Source of the DNA: Microvirga arabica | GTDB taxonomy: Bacteria; Pseudomonadota; Alphaproteobacteria; Rhizobiales; Beijerinckiaceae | NCBI RefSeq assembly: GCF_016811235.1 | Contig: NZ_JAFBID010000040.1 | Coordinates: 1 to 51,334, forward strand | DNA: 51,334 nucleotides | Reading direction: 5' to 3' | Part shown: positions 8,441-17,856 of the stretch, one piece after another | Numbering within the stretch: the first letter of the stretch is position 1 | How the letters are laid out: every line of letters starts with the position of its first letter | Translations under genes and position numbers: made by a program | The notes under the pieces: generated by a model | Told to the model about the DNA's origin: nothing | The model's database searches: none | The model's input: the letters and a program-made list of their open reading frames with translations, nothing else

Positions 8441-8848
8441 ATGACCGATCTCGCTACCCTTCAGGCCCCCTCCCTCGACGATATGGAAGCCCTGGCGCAA
8501 GACGCCTATGCCCGCCTGCCGGAGGCGTTTCGCGCCCTGTGCGAGGGCGTGGTGATCCGGGTCGAAGATTTTCCCGATGACGAGACCCTGCGCGAGATGG
8601 GCTGCGAGACGCCTTTCGATCTCTTGGGTCTCTTCCGCGGGATCGGGCTCGCCCAAGGCGGCGCCATGATGCAGACGGGCCAGTTTCCGAACATGGTCTG
8701 GCTCTATCGCCGCCCGATCCTCGATTACTGGGCCGAGCACGAGGAAAGCCTAGGGTCCATCGTCACCCACGTGCTGGTGCACGAGATCGGCCACCATTTC
8801 GGCCTCTCCGACGAGGACATGGAAGCCATCGAGGCTGCCGCCGGCTAA
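8441..8848 (+). CDS. Minimal zincin metallopeptidase-like protein
   Basis: This 135-residue protein has the zinc-protease motif HVLVHEIGHHFGLSDEDM near the C-terminus (HExxHxxGxxD). It matches the short cytoplasmic 'possible zinc metallopeptidase' family (Zincin_1, PF06262). There is no signal peptide or membrane helix. Substrates for the family are not established. It follows the small membrane protein gene by four bases. Confidence 0.85.
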   Translation: MTDLATLQAPSLDDMEALAQDAYARLPEAFRALCEGVVIRVEDFPDDETLREMGCETPFDLLGLFRGIGLAQGGAMMQTGQFPNMVWLYRRPILDYWAEHEESLGSIVTHVLVHEIGHHFGLSDEDMEAIEAAAG

Positions 8849-8883
8849 TCCCCGCAGCAACCTCTTATCTGTGAAGCTCACGC

Positions 8884-9696
8884 ATGGATCAGAACGCCTT
8901 TCTGTTCACTTCACAGGATGTAGCGGCCCTCAACGAAGTGGCTGCTTTCCTGGCTTTGGACAATTTCGGCCCTAAGAGGTCTGACGGCCTGCCGGAGCAT
9001 ATGGCAGCTGGGTCTGTCGATTGCATCATCCTGGCAGGGAATTGCGTTCTTGAGACGGCCGAGGGTGCCTTTCGTGCCATGAAGGGCGATGTTGGCCCAA
9101 AACTCCTGATCACGGGCGGCGTCGGGCACGCAACGGAGGTTCTGCGCCGGAAGGTTGCAATGCATGCGGTCTATCGAGCTGTAGTCACGGATGCACGAAC
9201 TGAGGCTCACATCCTCGCGGACATCGCCGAGCGGTTCTGGAGCATTGACCGTTCAAGCATTCTCATCGAGCCGGAGTCCACCAACAGCGGCGAGAATGCC
9301 CTGCTCTCGCGCAGGGTTCTCGAGAATGCCGATTTGCCTGTGAGAACGATCCTGCTCATCCAGGACCCGACGATGCAAAGGCGGGCCGATGCCACATTCC
9401 GTCACGTCTGGAGCGATCGTCCTGACCTGAAGGTCCTCAACTGGCCGACATTCACCCCTCGCGTTCGCCTCGCCGGGGAGGAGCTTCAGTTCGACCTGAA
9501 TGGGATTGCGGGATTGTGGTCGATGGATCGCTTCCTGGCCCTCGTCATGGGAGAGATCCCCCGGTTGCGCAACGACCTCCATGGCTATGGCCCGAGGGGC
9601 AAGGGCTTCATAACGCATGTAGACATTCCTGAACACATCGAAGCAGTCTTTGCGCAATTAAAGAACAGCTTCGCCAGCCATTTTGTAAGACACTAA
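8884..9696 (+). CDS. YdcF-family (DUF218) protein
   Basis: The 270-residue product contains the DUF218 core: CIILAGN, LLITGG, and the signature [13 protein letters not shown] (E-S-x-N-x-x-EN). Like E. coli YdcF, which binds SAM, it has no membrane segments and belongs to the soluble subgroup; its function is unknown. Its codon use looks less GC-rich than that of leuC and leuD on either side, hinting at separate acquisition. It sits between the metallopeptidase gene and leuD. Confidence 0.85.
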   Translation: MDQNAFLFTSQDVAALNEVAAFLALDNFGPKRSDGLPEHMAAGSVDCIILAGNCVLETAEGAFRAMKGDVGPKLLITGGVGHATEVLRRKVAMHAVYRAVVTDARTEAHILADIAERFWSIDRSSILIEPESTNSGENALLSRRVLENADLPVRTILLIQDPTMQRRADATFRHVWSDRPDLKVLNWPTFTPRVRLAGEELQFDLNGIAGLWSMDRFLALVMGEIPRLRNDLHGYGPRGKGFITHVDIPEHIEAVFAQLKNSFASHFVRH

Positions 9697-9791
9697 GTCA
9701 TCATGCGGCTATCGTTGCCCTAGCCGATCCTAAAACCCTTTGGTATGAGGCTCCCGAGAGCGGCCCTTTGCCGCCCGAAGGAATGAGGATC

Positions 9792-10394
9792 ATGGACAAG
9801 TTTACCGTGCTGGAGAGCGTCGCGGCGCCGCTGCGGATCATCAATATCGACACCGATATGATCATCCCCAAGCAGTACCTGAAGACGATCAAGCGCACGG
9901 GGCTCGGCACCGGCCTGTTCTCGGAGATGCGCTACCGCGAGGACGGCTCGGAGAACCCGGATTTCGTCCTCAACCAGCCGGCCTACCGCAATGCCAAGAT
10001 CCTGGTGGCGGGCGACAATTTCGGCTGCGGCTCCTCCCGCGAGCATGCCCCCTGGGCGCTGCTCGATTTCGGCATCCGCTGCGTGATCTCCACGAGCTTC
10101 GCCGACATTTTTTACAACAATTGCTTCCAGAACGGCATCCTGCCGATCAAGGTCTCGCCGGAAGACCTGGAGAAGCTCTTCGACGATGCCAGCCGCGGCG
10201 CCAACGCCACGCTGACGGTCGATCTCGAAAACCAGGAGATCCGCGGTCCCGACGGCGGTTCGATCAAGTTCGACATCGACCCGTTCAAGAAGCACTGCAT
10301 GCTCAACGGCCTCGACGGCATCGGCCTGACCATGGAGAAGGCCTCCGCCATCGACAGCTTCGAGAAGAAGCTCTCGGAACGCGCCTGGGCTTAA
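9792..10394 (+). CDS. leuD: 3-isopropylmalate dehydratase small subunit
   Basis: LeuD is the swivel-domain subunit pairing with LeuC. The 200-residue product has the family motifs [31 protein letters not shown] and [17 protein letters not shown]. The ATG at 9792 is preceded by GAGG and gives the standard N-terminus ([14 protein letters not shown]); in-frame starts at 9783 and 9768 add a few unlikely residues. It is separated from leuC by about 2.1 kb, so co-regulation would need separate promoters. Confidence 0.96.
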   Translation: MDKFTVLESVAAPLRIINIDTDMIIPKQYLKTIKRTGLGTGLFSEMRYREDGSENPDFVLNQPAYRNAKILVAGDNFGCGSSREHAPWALLDFGIRCVISTSFADIFYNNCFQNGILPIKVSPEDLEKLFDDASRGANATLTVDLENQEIRGPDGGSIKFDIDPFKKHCMLNGLDGIGLTMEKASAIDSFEKKLSERAWA

Positions 10395-10424
10395 GATATC
10401 ATCCTTGATGCATGAGGATGAGCC

Positions 10425-10805
10425 ATGATTCAGGGCAAGCCGCGGGTTCTCGATCGCGCCGATTGGGCAACCCATCCGAGCCTTTTCTGGAAGGGCCATG
10501 TGGAGGGGCACACCCTCGGCACCGGCGTGACCGTGCTTTTCTATTCCACGGAAGAGGTCGGCGGCGGGCCGAAATGGCACGTCCATCCCTATGATGAGAT
10601 CTTCATCATCCGCGAGGGGCGGGCGCTCTTCACCGTGGGCGACGAGCGCTTCGAATGCGAAAAGGGTCAGGTTGTTTTCGGACCGGCCCATGTGCCGCAC
10701 AAGTTCGTCAATCTCGGTCCGGGTCGGCTGGAAACCACCGACGTTCATGTGAGCGACCGCTGGATTCAGACCAATCTGCCCGATCCGGAGATCGAGGCCG
10801 GCTGA
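10425..10805 (+). CDS. Cupin-domain protein
   Basis: This is a 126-residue single-domain cupin. Metal-binding cupin motif 1 is visible as KWHVHPYDEIFIIREG and motif 2 as GPAHVPHKFVNLG. Short cupins of this type act as dioxygenases, isomerases or sensors; nothing nearby fixes the substrate. It lies 30 bases after leuD and may be transcribed with it. Confidence 0.85.
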   Translation: MIQGKPRVLDRADWATHPSLFWKGHVEGHTLGTGVTVLFYSTEEVGGGPKWHVHPYDEIFIIREGRALFTVGDERFECEKGQVVFGPAHVPHKFVNLGPGRLETTDVHVSDRWIQTNLPDPEIEAG

Positions 10806-10884
10806 AGAGGCCTTCTCATGACGAAAGCGTGAGGTGCGGCTCCGTTTTCACAAGATTAACCAAATTTACTGCAATCTGCCCGGC

Positions 10885-12075
10885 ATGAAAAATCTTCTTG
10901 CCCCCGCTCTCCTCGTTCTCTCAAGCCTTGCCGCCGCCAATCCGGCTGCCGCCCAGGCTGATTTTGGCTCGTGCCTCGCCGGCCTGAGATCCCAGGCCGC
11001 CGCCAAGGGCATTTCCGGCCAGGCTTTCGATGCTGCGACCCGCGGCATTACGCCGGATCTGACGATCCTCGACCTCATGAGCAACCAGCCGGAGTTCAAG
11101 ACGCCGATCTGGGACTACCTCGCGGCCCTCGTGGACGACGAGCGGGTGCAGGACGGGCGCACCGCCATGCGCCAATGGGGACAGGCTCTTGCTGCGGCCG
11201 AAGCGCGCTTCGGCGTCGACCGGCATGCGATTGCGGGCGTCTGGGGCGTCGAGTCGAATTTCGGCAAGGATATCGGCGGGCGGCCCCTCGTGCAGTCGCT
11301 CACGACGCTGGTCTGCTACGCGCCCCGCCGCAACGAGTATTTCAAGGGCGAGCTGATGGCGACGCTCAAGATCGTGCAGGACGGGGACATCAACCCGGCC
11401 AATCTGCGGGGCTCGTGGGCCGGCGCCTTCGGCCATACCCAGTTCATGCCCTCGACCTTCCAGCGCCTCGCCGTTGACGGCGACGGCGACGGGCGGCGCG
11501 ACATCATGAACTCCGTGCCGGATGCGGTGCATTCCACGGCCAACTTCCTGAAGAAGGCCGGCTGGGTGAACGGCCTGCCCTGGGGCTACGAGGTGCGCCT
11601 GCCGGCGAACTTCAACTCCAGCCTTGCCGGGCGCAAGAACAAGAAGCCGCTGAGCACCTGGGCCTCGATGGGCGTGCGCCGCATCGACGGACGTCCCCTC
11701 GAAGGCAGCTACGCGGCCGGCATCCTGATTCCGGCGGGCGTGAACGGCCCGGCCTTCATCGTCACCAAGAACTTCGACGCGGTCTATTCCTACAACGCCG
11801 CCGAGTCCTATGGGCTTGCCATCGCGCTCCTCGGCGACCGGCTGAAAGGCCTGTCCGGCATCCAGACCGCCTGGCCCACCGACGACCCGCCCCTGTCCCG
11901 CGCCCAGCGCCGCGAGCTGCAGACCCTGCTCACCGCCCGCGGCTACGATGTCGGCGAGCCGGACGGCAAGATCGGCTCCAAGACCCGCGAGGCGATCAAG
12001 GACGTGGAGCGCCGCATCGGCCTCGAGCCGCGCGGCCGGCCCGGCGGCAAGGTGCTGCAGGCGCTGCGGGGGTAA
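10885..12075 (+). CDS. Lytic murein transglycosylase (MltB-type) with peptidoglycan-binding domain
   Basis: The enzyme cleaves the MurNAc–GlcNAc bond of peptidoglycan with 1,6-anhydro ring formation. From the ATG at 10885 a signal peptide (MKNLLAPALLVLSSLAAANP) is followed by the SLT_2 domain. The catalytic Glu is in GVWGVESNFGK, and the fold motifs GAFGHTQFMPSTF and FLKKAGW follow. The last ~60 residues (LQTLLTARGYDVGEPDGKIG) form a PG_binding_1 domain. An in-frame GTG at 10834 would place 17 residues ahead of the signal peptide and is less likely. Confidence 0.92.
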   Translation: MKNLLAPALLVLSSLAAANPAAAQADFGSCLAGLRSQAAAKGISGQAFDAATRGITPDLTILDLMSNQPEFKTPIWDYLAALVDDERVQDGRTAMRQWGQALAAAEARFGVDRHAIAGVWGVESNFGKDIGGRPLVQSLTTLVCYAPRRNEYFKGELMATLKIVQDGDINPANLRGSWAGAFGHTQFMPSTFQRLAVDGDGDGRRDIMNSVPDAVHSTANFLKKAGWVNGLPWGYEVRLPANFNSSLAGRKNKKPLSTWASMGVRRIDGRPLEGSYAAGILIPAGVNGPAFIVTKNFDAVYSYNAAESYGLAIALLGDRLKGLSGIQTAWPTDDPPLSRAQRRELQTLLTARGYDVGEPDGKIGSKTREAIKDVERRIGLEPRGRPGGKVLQALRG

Positions 12076-12080
12076 GGCCC

Positions 12081-12704
12081 ATGAGCGGGAGCACGCTTCT
12101 GCTGTTCGTGCCGGCGTGCTTCGCTCTGAACCTGGCCTTCGGCCCCAACAACCTGCTGTCGCTCACTTATGGCCTGCAGCAGGGCGTGCGCACGGCCGTC
12201 CTCGCCTCGGGAGGACGGCTCATCGCCTTCGCGCTGATGATCGGGCTGACGGCGCTGGGCGTCGGCGCCGTGCTTGCCGCCTCAGAGGCGGCCTTCACGA
12301 TCCTCAAATGGGCCGGCGCCGCTTATCTGGTCTGGCTCGGCTTCAAGATCCTGCGGGCCTCCGGCTCGGTGACGGCCCCGCGCGAGGCAGCGCCCCGGCG
12401 CTCCCTGCGGTCCTTGAGCCAGCAGGAATTCTGGACTGCCATCGGCAACCCCAAGGCGATCCTGATCTTTACGGCCTTCCTGCCGCAGTTCATCGAACCC
12501 CACTCGTACTGGACGAGCTTCGCACTGACCGGCCTGATCTTTCTCGTGCTGGAAGTCTTTGCCGTGCTGTTCTACGCCGTGCTCGGCCAGCGCTTGAGCG
12601 CCCTGAGCCGCAACAGGCACGTTGTCGGATGGCTCAACCGCATTTCCGGCGCAACGATGATCGGGTTCGGCGTTGCGCTGCTGTTCGCGCGACGTCCCGC
12701 CTAA
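12081..12704 (+). CDS. LysE/RhtB-family amino-acid exporter
   Basis: This is a 207-residue membrane protein of about six helices with LysE-family features: the N-terminal FGPNNLLSLTYGLQQG, the KWAGAAYLVWLGFKIL helix and NPKAILIFTAFLPQFI. The family exports amino acids such as homoserine, threonine or lysine; the substrate is not predictable here. It starts six bases after the transglycosylase stop. A second LysE-type gene is at 46999–47640. Confidence 0.9.
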   Translation: MSGSTLLLFVPACFALNLAFGPNNLLSLTYGLQQGVRTAVLASGGRLIAFALMIGLTALGVGAVLAASEAAFTILKWAGAAYLVWLGFKILRASGSVTAPREAAPRRSLRSLSQQEFWTAIGNPKAILIFTAFLPQFIEPHSYWTSFALTGLIFLVLEVFAVLFYAVLGQRLSALSRNRHVVGWLNRISGATMIGFGVALLFARRPA

Positions 12705-12775
12705 GCGTTTCCAAGCCGTTGAGCCTTCCATCGGCCGGCTTGCGGTGGCGATGGGTTTGGAGTTGAACTGCTCCC

Positions 12776-13516
12776 ATGCTCATCGCCATCCTCACCGACA
12801 TCCACGGCAACCGCGAGGCGCTCTCCGCCTGCCTTGCGCATGCGCGCCTGCTGAAGGTCGATCGTTTTGTTTTCCTCGGCGACTATGTCGGCTACGGGGC
12901 CGATCCGGCCTGGGTGGTCGACATGGTCAGGACAATGGTGGACCAGGGCGCCGTCGCGCTGCTGGGCAACCACGATGCGGCTATCGACGGCTCGGACGAG
13001 GACATGAACGGGACGGCCCGCGAGGCGCTGCGCTGGACCCGCGGCCAGCTCGGGCCCGAGCAGCGCCGGTTCCTGGCCGATCTTCCCCTCGCCCACGAGG
13101 AGGGAAACGTCCTCTACGTCCATGCCAACGGCTATGCCCCGCGCAACTGGGACTACATGGACGAGCCCATGGCGGCGATCCGGCATTTTTCCCGCGTCGA
13201 GGCGCACATTACCTTCTGCGGCCATGTGCATGTGCCCATGCTCTACCACATGAGCACCACCGCGAAGGTGGGCAGCTTCTCGCCGGTGGCCGACAACGAC
13301 ATCCCGCTTCTGCCGACCCGCACGTGGCTTGCCGTCATCGGGGCCGTCGGGCAGCCCCGGGACGGCGTGGCGGCTGCGAATTACGCGATCTTCGACACGG
13401 CCCGCCAGACCCTGCGCTACCTGCGCGTGCCCTATGACACGGCCACGGCCGCCCGGAAGGTGCGGGAGGCGGGCTTGCCCGAAAAGCTGGCGCTTCGCCT
13501 CGAACAGGGCCGCTGA
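12776..13516 (+). CDS. Calcineurin-like metallophosphoesterase
   Basis: The 246-residue product carries the complete metallophosphoesterase motif series: DIHGN (D8, H10), GDYVGYG (D36), GNHD (N65, H66), H116 and GHVHVP (H150, H152). Family members hydrolyse phosphoproteins, nucleotides or other phosphodiesters with two metal ions. It ends three bases before a Ser/Thr kinase–UspA fusion gene. This suggests, but does not prove, that it acts as the opposing phosphatase. Confidence 0.92.
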   Translation: MLIAILTDIHGNREALSACLAHARLLKVDRFVFLGDYVGYGADPAWVVDMVRTMVDQGAVALLGNHDAAIDGSDEDMNGTAREALRWTRGQLGPEQRRFLADLPLAHEEGNVLYVHANGYAPRNWDYMDEPMAAIRHFSRVEAHITFCGHVHVPMLYHMSTTAKVGSFSPVADNDIPLLPTRTWLAVIGAVGQPRDGVAAANYAIFDTARQTLRYLRVPYDTATAARKVREAGLPEKLALRLEQGR

Positions 13517-13519
13517 CGC

Positions 13520-14929
13520 ATGCGCTGGCGTCTTGAACCGGGCCTAGTGATCGACGGCTTCACGCTGCAGGAGCACATCAGCACCGGCGGCATGGCGCTG
13601 CTCTGGACCGTGACCCGCGAAGACGATCCGACGCCCCTCGTCATGAAGATCCCGCTTCTCCTCGACAGCGACGATCCGCTGCCCATCGTCTGTTTCGAGA
13701 CCGAGCAGATGATCATGCCGCGCCTTACCGGGCCGCATGTGCCGCGCTTCGTGGCGGCCGGACCCCTCGATCCCATGCCCTACATCGTCATGGAGCGGAT
13801 TCCGGGCGATTCGCTCAAAAGCCGCCTTGAGGAAGTGCCGCTGCCCTGGCCCGAGGTGGTCGCCATCGGGGTGAAGGTGGCCAATGCCCTGCACGACCTG
13901 CATCTGCAGAAGGTCATCCATCTCGACATCAAGCCGAGCAACGTCATGATCCGCGAGACGGGCGAGATCGTGCTCATCGATTACGGCTTCGCCCGGCACG
14001 AGCAATTGCCCGATCTTTTGGCCGAGGAGTTCCGCGAGCCCTTCGGCACCACGCCCTACATGGCGCCCGAGCAGGTGCTGCAGGATCGCGCCGACCCGCG
14101 CAGCGACCTCTTCGCGCTCGGCGTGATGCTGTATTTCTTCGTCACCGGCGAGCGCCCCTTCGGCAACCCGAGGGGCGGCCAGATCCGCAAGCGCCTGTGG
14201 CGCGATCCGGTGCCGCCGCGGGCGCTCACCCCCGACTGTCCGACCTGGCTGCAGGAGATCGTCCTGCGCTGCCTTGAGGTCGACCCGCAGGACCGCTACG
14301 CGACGGCCGCCCAACTCGCCCTCGACCTCGATAATCCCGACCAGGTAAAGCTCACCGAGCGCGCCGAGCGGTTCGCCCGGGACAGCGGGATGAAGACGTT
14401 CCGGCGCTGGCTCAAGGCGCGTAAGGCCCAGCCGCTGGAGACGCCCAACATCGCCGGACAGCTCTCCCGCGCGCCCATCGTGCTCGCTGCTGTCGACCTG
14501 TCGCCCGGCAGCGAGGATCTGGCCGAAGCCTTACGCCTGATGGTGCAGCGCATCCTGTCGCTTGAGACCGAGGCGCGCATCGCCTGCGTCAACATCCTGA
14601 AGACCTCGCGCATCGCCGTCGACATCCTGGAGGATGCGGAGGGCAACAGCCTCCACGTGCAGCGCCTCGTCCAGCTCAAGCACTGGGGCTCGTCCCTAGA
14701 AATCCCGAAGGAGCGGATCTCCTACAGCGTGCTGGAGGCGCCCGATCCGGCGGCGGCGCTGGTCGATTATGCCCGCCACAACAATGTGGACCACATCGTG
14801 ATCGGGGCGCGAGCCTCCTCGGCGCTCCGGCGCTACCTGGGGAGCGTCTCATCCCAGGTGGTGGCTGAGGCGCCGTGCTCGGTCACGGTGGTGAGGACGC
14901 CTAAGGACCGAAGAGTGGAGAACACCTGA
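13520..14929 (+). CDS. Ser/Thr protein kinase fused to a UspA domain
   Basis: Residues ~10–280 form a Hanks-type kinase. The glycine loop is STGGMALLW, the likely ATP lysine K43, the C-helix Glu about E60, the catalytic loop HLDIKPSN (D136) and the activation segment GTTPYMAPE. The metal motif is DYG rather than DFG, and HRD reads HLD; both variants occur in active kinases. Residues ~315–465 form a universal stress protein domain ending in the nucleotide-binding pattern [18 protein letters not shown]. There is no membrane helix, so this is a cytosolic kinase. Three bases separate it from the metallophosphoesterase gene. Confidence 0.93.
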   Translation: MRWRLEPGLVIDGFTLQEHISTGGMALLWTVTREDDPTPLVMKIPLLLDSDDPLPIVCFETEQMIMPRLTGPHVPRFVAAGPLDPMPYIVMERIPGDSLKSRLEEVPLPWPEVVAIGVKVANALHDLHLQKVIHLDIKPSNVMIRETGEIVLIDYGFARHEQLPDLLAEEFREPFGTTPYMAPEQVLQDRADPRSDLFALGVMLYFFVTGERPFGNPRGGQIRKRLWRDPVPPRALTPDCPTWLQEIVLRCLEVDPQDRYATAAQLALDLDNPDQVKLTERAERFARDSGMKTFRRWLKARKAQPLETPNIAGQLSRAPIVLAAVDLSPGSEDLAEALRLMVQRILSLETEARIACVNILKTSRIAVDILEDAEGNSLHVQRLVQLKHWGSSLEIPKERISYSVLEAPDPAAALVDYARHNNVDHIVIGARASSALRRYLGSVSSQVVAEAPCSVTVVRTPKDRRVENT

Positions 14930-14995
14930 CCAGACTTGGTCTAACGGCCAACGCGATGAATGCTTGCAAGGCAAGGATCGCGCGCCTAAACCCTC

Positions 14996-15086
14996 CCGTC
15001 ATGGCCGGACTTGTTCCGGCCATCCATGTCTTCGGAAATGCAGAGCCATCAAGACGTGGATCCCCGGGACAAGGCCGGGGATGACG
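14996..15086. repeat. Family B palindromic repeat, copy 1
   Basis: This ~90-base element begins CGTCATGGCCGG and ends CCGGGGATGACG. It has inner arms CATCCATGTCTTC and AAGACGTGGATC, forming nested hairpins. It matches elements at 26081–26170 and 41624–41712. It ends 27 bases before the leuB ATG and, if translated, gives a spurious N-terminal extension ([10 protein letters not shown]). Confidence 0.88.
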
Positions 15087-15113
15087 AAACACAATCGAGC
15101 AGGGACACCGATC

Positions 15114-16220
15114 ATGGCAACGCACAAGCTTCTCCTTCTCCCCGGCGACGGCATCGGCCCGGAGGTCATGCGCGAGGTCGAGAAGATTGTGGGCTGGTTC
15201 CGCAAGCGCGGCGTGGGCTTCGAGACCGAGACGGATCTCGTCGGCGGCTCGGCCTATGATGCCCATGGGGCGGCGATCTCGGAAGACGCCATGAAGCTGG
15301 CTCAGGCTGCCGATGCTGTGCTCTTCGGCGCGGTCGGCGGCGCGAAATGGGACAGCGTGCCTTATGCGGTGCGCCCCGAGGCGGGCCTGCTGCGCCTGCG
15401 CAAGGATCTCGGCCTCTTCGCGAATCTGCGTCCGGCAATCTGCTATCCGGCCCTGGCGGACGCCTCCTCGCTCAAGCGCGAGGTGGTGGAAGGCCTCGAC
15501 ATCATGATCGTGCGCGAGCTCACCGGCGGCGTCTATTTCGGCGAGCCGAAGGAGATCGTGACCCTGGAGGACGGCTCCCAGCGCGCGGTCGACACGCAGA
15601 TCTATCACACGCACGAAGTGGAGCGCATCGCGCGCGTCGCCTTCGACCTTGCCAAAAAGCGCCGCAACAAGGTCTCCTCGGCGGAAAAATTCAACGTGAT
15701 GAAGACCGGCGTGTTCTGGCGCCAGGTGGTCACGCGCATCCACAAGGCGGAGTTCTCCGACGTCGAACTGGAGCATGTGCTCGCCGACAACTGCGCCATG
15801 CAGCTCGTGCGCTATCCGAAGCAGTTCGACGTGATCGTCACCGACAACCTGTTCGGCGATATCCTGTCGGATATCGCGGCCATGCTCACCGGCTCCCTCG
15901 GCATGCTGCCATCCGCGTCGCTGGGCGCCGAGGATCCGGCCACCGGCCAGCGCAAGGCCCTCTACGAGCCGGTCCACGGCTCGGCGCCGGACATTGCCGG
16001 CAAGGGCTTGGCCAACCCAATTGCCATGATCGGCTCCTTCGGCATGGCGCTGCGCTATTCCTTCGGCCTGCTCGACGAGGCGGATCGTCTCGACAAGGCC
16101 ATCGCCAACGTGCTCGCCTCCGGCACCCGCACGAAGGACATTGCCGGCCCCGGCATGAACGCGGTGGGCACGCAGGATGTGGGCGATGCCATCGTCAAGG
16201 AGCTGGATTCCCTGGCGTAA
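15114..16220 (+). CDS. leuB: 3-isopropylmalate dehydrogenase
   Basis: LeuB oxidatively decarboxylates 3-isopropylmalate to 2-oxoisocaproate with NAD. The 368-residue product has [14 protein letters not shown], the substrate-binding [11 protein letters not shown] and [13 protein letters not shown], and the metal site [10 protein letters not shown]. The ATG at 15114 is preferred: upstream in-frame sequence is only a palindromic repeat, and AGGGA precedes this ATG. A strong terminator follows. leuB is ~4.7 kb from leuD, so the leu genes are dispersed. Confidence 0.97.
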   Translation: MATHKLLLLPGDGIGPEVMREVEKIVGWFRKRGVGFETETDLVGGSAYDAHGAAISEDAMKLAQAADAVLFGAVGGAKWDSVPYAVRPEAGLLRLRKDLGLFANLRPAICYPALADASSLKREVVEGLDIMIVRELTGGVYFGEPKEIVTLEDGSQRAVDTQIYHTHEVERIARVAFDLAKKRRNKVSSAEKFNVMKTGVFWRQVVTRIHKAEFSDVELEHVLADNCAMQLVRYPKQFDVIVTDNLFGDILSDIAAMLTGSLGMLPSASLGAEDPATGQRKALYEPVHGSAPDIAGKGLANPIAMIGSFGMALRYSFGLLDEADRLDKAIANVLASGTRTKDIAGPGMNAVGTQDVGDAIVKELDSLA

Positions 16221-16226
16221 AACGAC

Positions 16227-16256
16227 AAAAGCCCCGGAGCGCTCCGGGGCTTTTTT
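16227..16256 (+). terminator. Intrinsic terminator after leuB
   Basis: AAAAGCCCCGGAGC is followed directly by its inverse GCTCCGGGGCTTTT and further T. The stem is perfect and GC-rich. It may also serve the convergent small gene that ends at 16268. Confidence 0.92.
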
Positions 16257-16267
16257 ACTGAGAGGTC

Positions 16268-16588
16268 TTAGCGGATCGACCCGGTCGAATCGATATCCGA
16301 GAACGGGTTGCGCGCGCCTACGAACGGCCCGCCGATCGGATCGGGCAAGGAGCCCTCGCCGAAGCGGTCGCGCTGATGGCTCCAGGGCGGGTTCGCCACG
16401 GACGAGATCATCGGCGCTGTGACATAGCGGTTGAGTGTGCCCGGCTGGGCCACGGGGCCCGGATCGAGGAAGCTGCGGGGCTGCACGCGAAGAACGAGGG
16501 GACGGTCCTGAGCCTGCGCGTCCGCCACCATCGGGACGGTCGTGAGCGCAGCCAGCGAGGCCAGACCCAAAAGGGCGAAGCGGCGCAT
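16268..16588 (-). CDS. Small exported protein, unknown
   Basis: The product is 106 residues with a signal peptide (MRRFALLGLASLAALTTVPM) followed by a Pro/Arg-rich, probably unstructured mature part containing VLRVQPRSFLDPG. GGAGG precedes the ATG at 16588; an in-frame start further upstream (16636) would bury the signal peptide. I recognise no domain. It converges with leuB. Confidence 0.7.
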   Translation of the reverse strand: MRRFALLGLASLAALTTVPMVADAQAQDRPLVLRVQPRSFLDPGPVAQPGTLNRYVTAPMISSVANPPWSHQRDRFGEGSLPDPIGGPFVGARNPFSDIDSTGSIR

Positions 16589-16729
16589 GGATAAACCTCC
16601 AAGGGTAGCGCGCCAGCTCGTTTTGCCGGGCGCCATTGGTACGTGTGAAGACTGTCAGAACAAGCCGACCTCGCTAAAATGGTTCCGTCAGGTCATGGTG
16701 TTCACTGAGAGGTGAGAGGGAAGCAACCG

Positions 16730-17856
16730 ATGCAGCACAGGCGTGAGGTGCGGGAAGGCCTTGAAGACAAGGACGGCTTGAGCCTGCTGGGCGATATGCC
16801 CCTCGTGGCCGAGACGCCCGAGGAGCTTCTTGACGACGAGACGACGCCTATTGCGCGCTTCTTCGTGCGCAACAACGGCCTGCTGCCGGAGCCGGTGGTG
16901 GATGCGGAGGGCTGGACCTTCACGGTCGACGGCGAGGTGGAGCGCCCGCTGAGTCTGTCGCTCGCGGATCTCAAGAGCCGTTTCCCGCAAAAAACCTTTC
17001 GCATGGTGCTCGAATGCGGCGGCAACGGCCGCTCGTTCTTCGAGCCGAAGGCCGAGGGCAATCCCTGGACCAATGGCGGCGTCGGCTGCGCGGAATGGAC
17101 GGGCGCATCCTTAAGCGACGTGCTGCGCGAGGCGGGCCTGAAGGAGAGAGCGCTGTCTTCACCGGCCATTTCGGCGCAGATCCCGACAAGCATGGAAGCC
17201 GCGAGCATCAGGCCATGTCCCGCGGGGTGCCGATCGCAAAGGCGATGGAAGAGCACACGCTTCTCGTCTGGGCCATGAACGGCGAGCCGCTGCCCTTCAT
17301 CCATGGCGGTCCCTTGCGCCTCGTCGTGCCGGGCTGGCCCGGTTCTTTGAGCCAGAAATGGCTCAAGCGCATCTGGATCCGCGACCGGGAGCATGACGGG
17401 CCGGGCATGACGGGCCTGTCCTATCGCCTGCCGGTCCGCCCTCTGGCGCCGGGCCAGGATGGCCGGGACGTGGAGAACCGCATCATCGAATCGATGCCGG
17501 TGCGCAGCATCGTCACGGCGCCGGCCGATGGCAGCCGCTATCCGGCAGGCACACGCAGGATCGACGTTCGCGGCGCGGCCTGGGCGGGAGACGACGCGGT
17601 GGCGCGGGTCGCGGTGACCCTCGACGGCGGTGCGACCTGGACCGAGGCCGCGATGACGCCGCCGCGCAACCGCTACGACTGGACGCGCTGGCAGGTGTCC
17701 CTCACCCTGCCTGAGGACGGCTTCTATGAGATTTTCGCCCGCGCGACCGATTCACGGGGCCGGGCGCAGCCCTTCCGCGCCGCGAACTGGAATCCGAACG
17801 GCTACGGCTGCAATGTCATGCACCGGGTGGCGGTTACGGTCGGGCCGGAGGCTTGA
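16730..17856 (+). pseudogene. Sulfite oxidase-family molybdoenzyme, frameshifted
   Basis: The N-terminal frame (16730–~17150) carries the sulfite-oxidase Moco domain, with the Mo-ligand Cys in VLECGGNGR and NPWTNGGVGCAEWTG. The rest continues in another frame (from ~17145: VFTGHFGAD … MNGEPLPFIHGGPLRLVVPG) through the C-terminal dimerisation domain (SIVTAPADG … GGATWTEAAM). The break coincides with GAGAGAG at 17144–17150. Removing two bases there restores GLKESAVFTGHFGAD, as expected for the family. There is no signal peptide or cytochrome domain. Either the gene is recently inactivated or the assembly has an error; both halves are otherwise intact. Confidence 0.8.

Noticed and set aside
14964..15113. 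N-terminal extension of LeuB
   Set aside because: The extra residues are a translation of the family B repeat ([10 protein letters not shown] type); LeuB homology begins at 15114.
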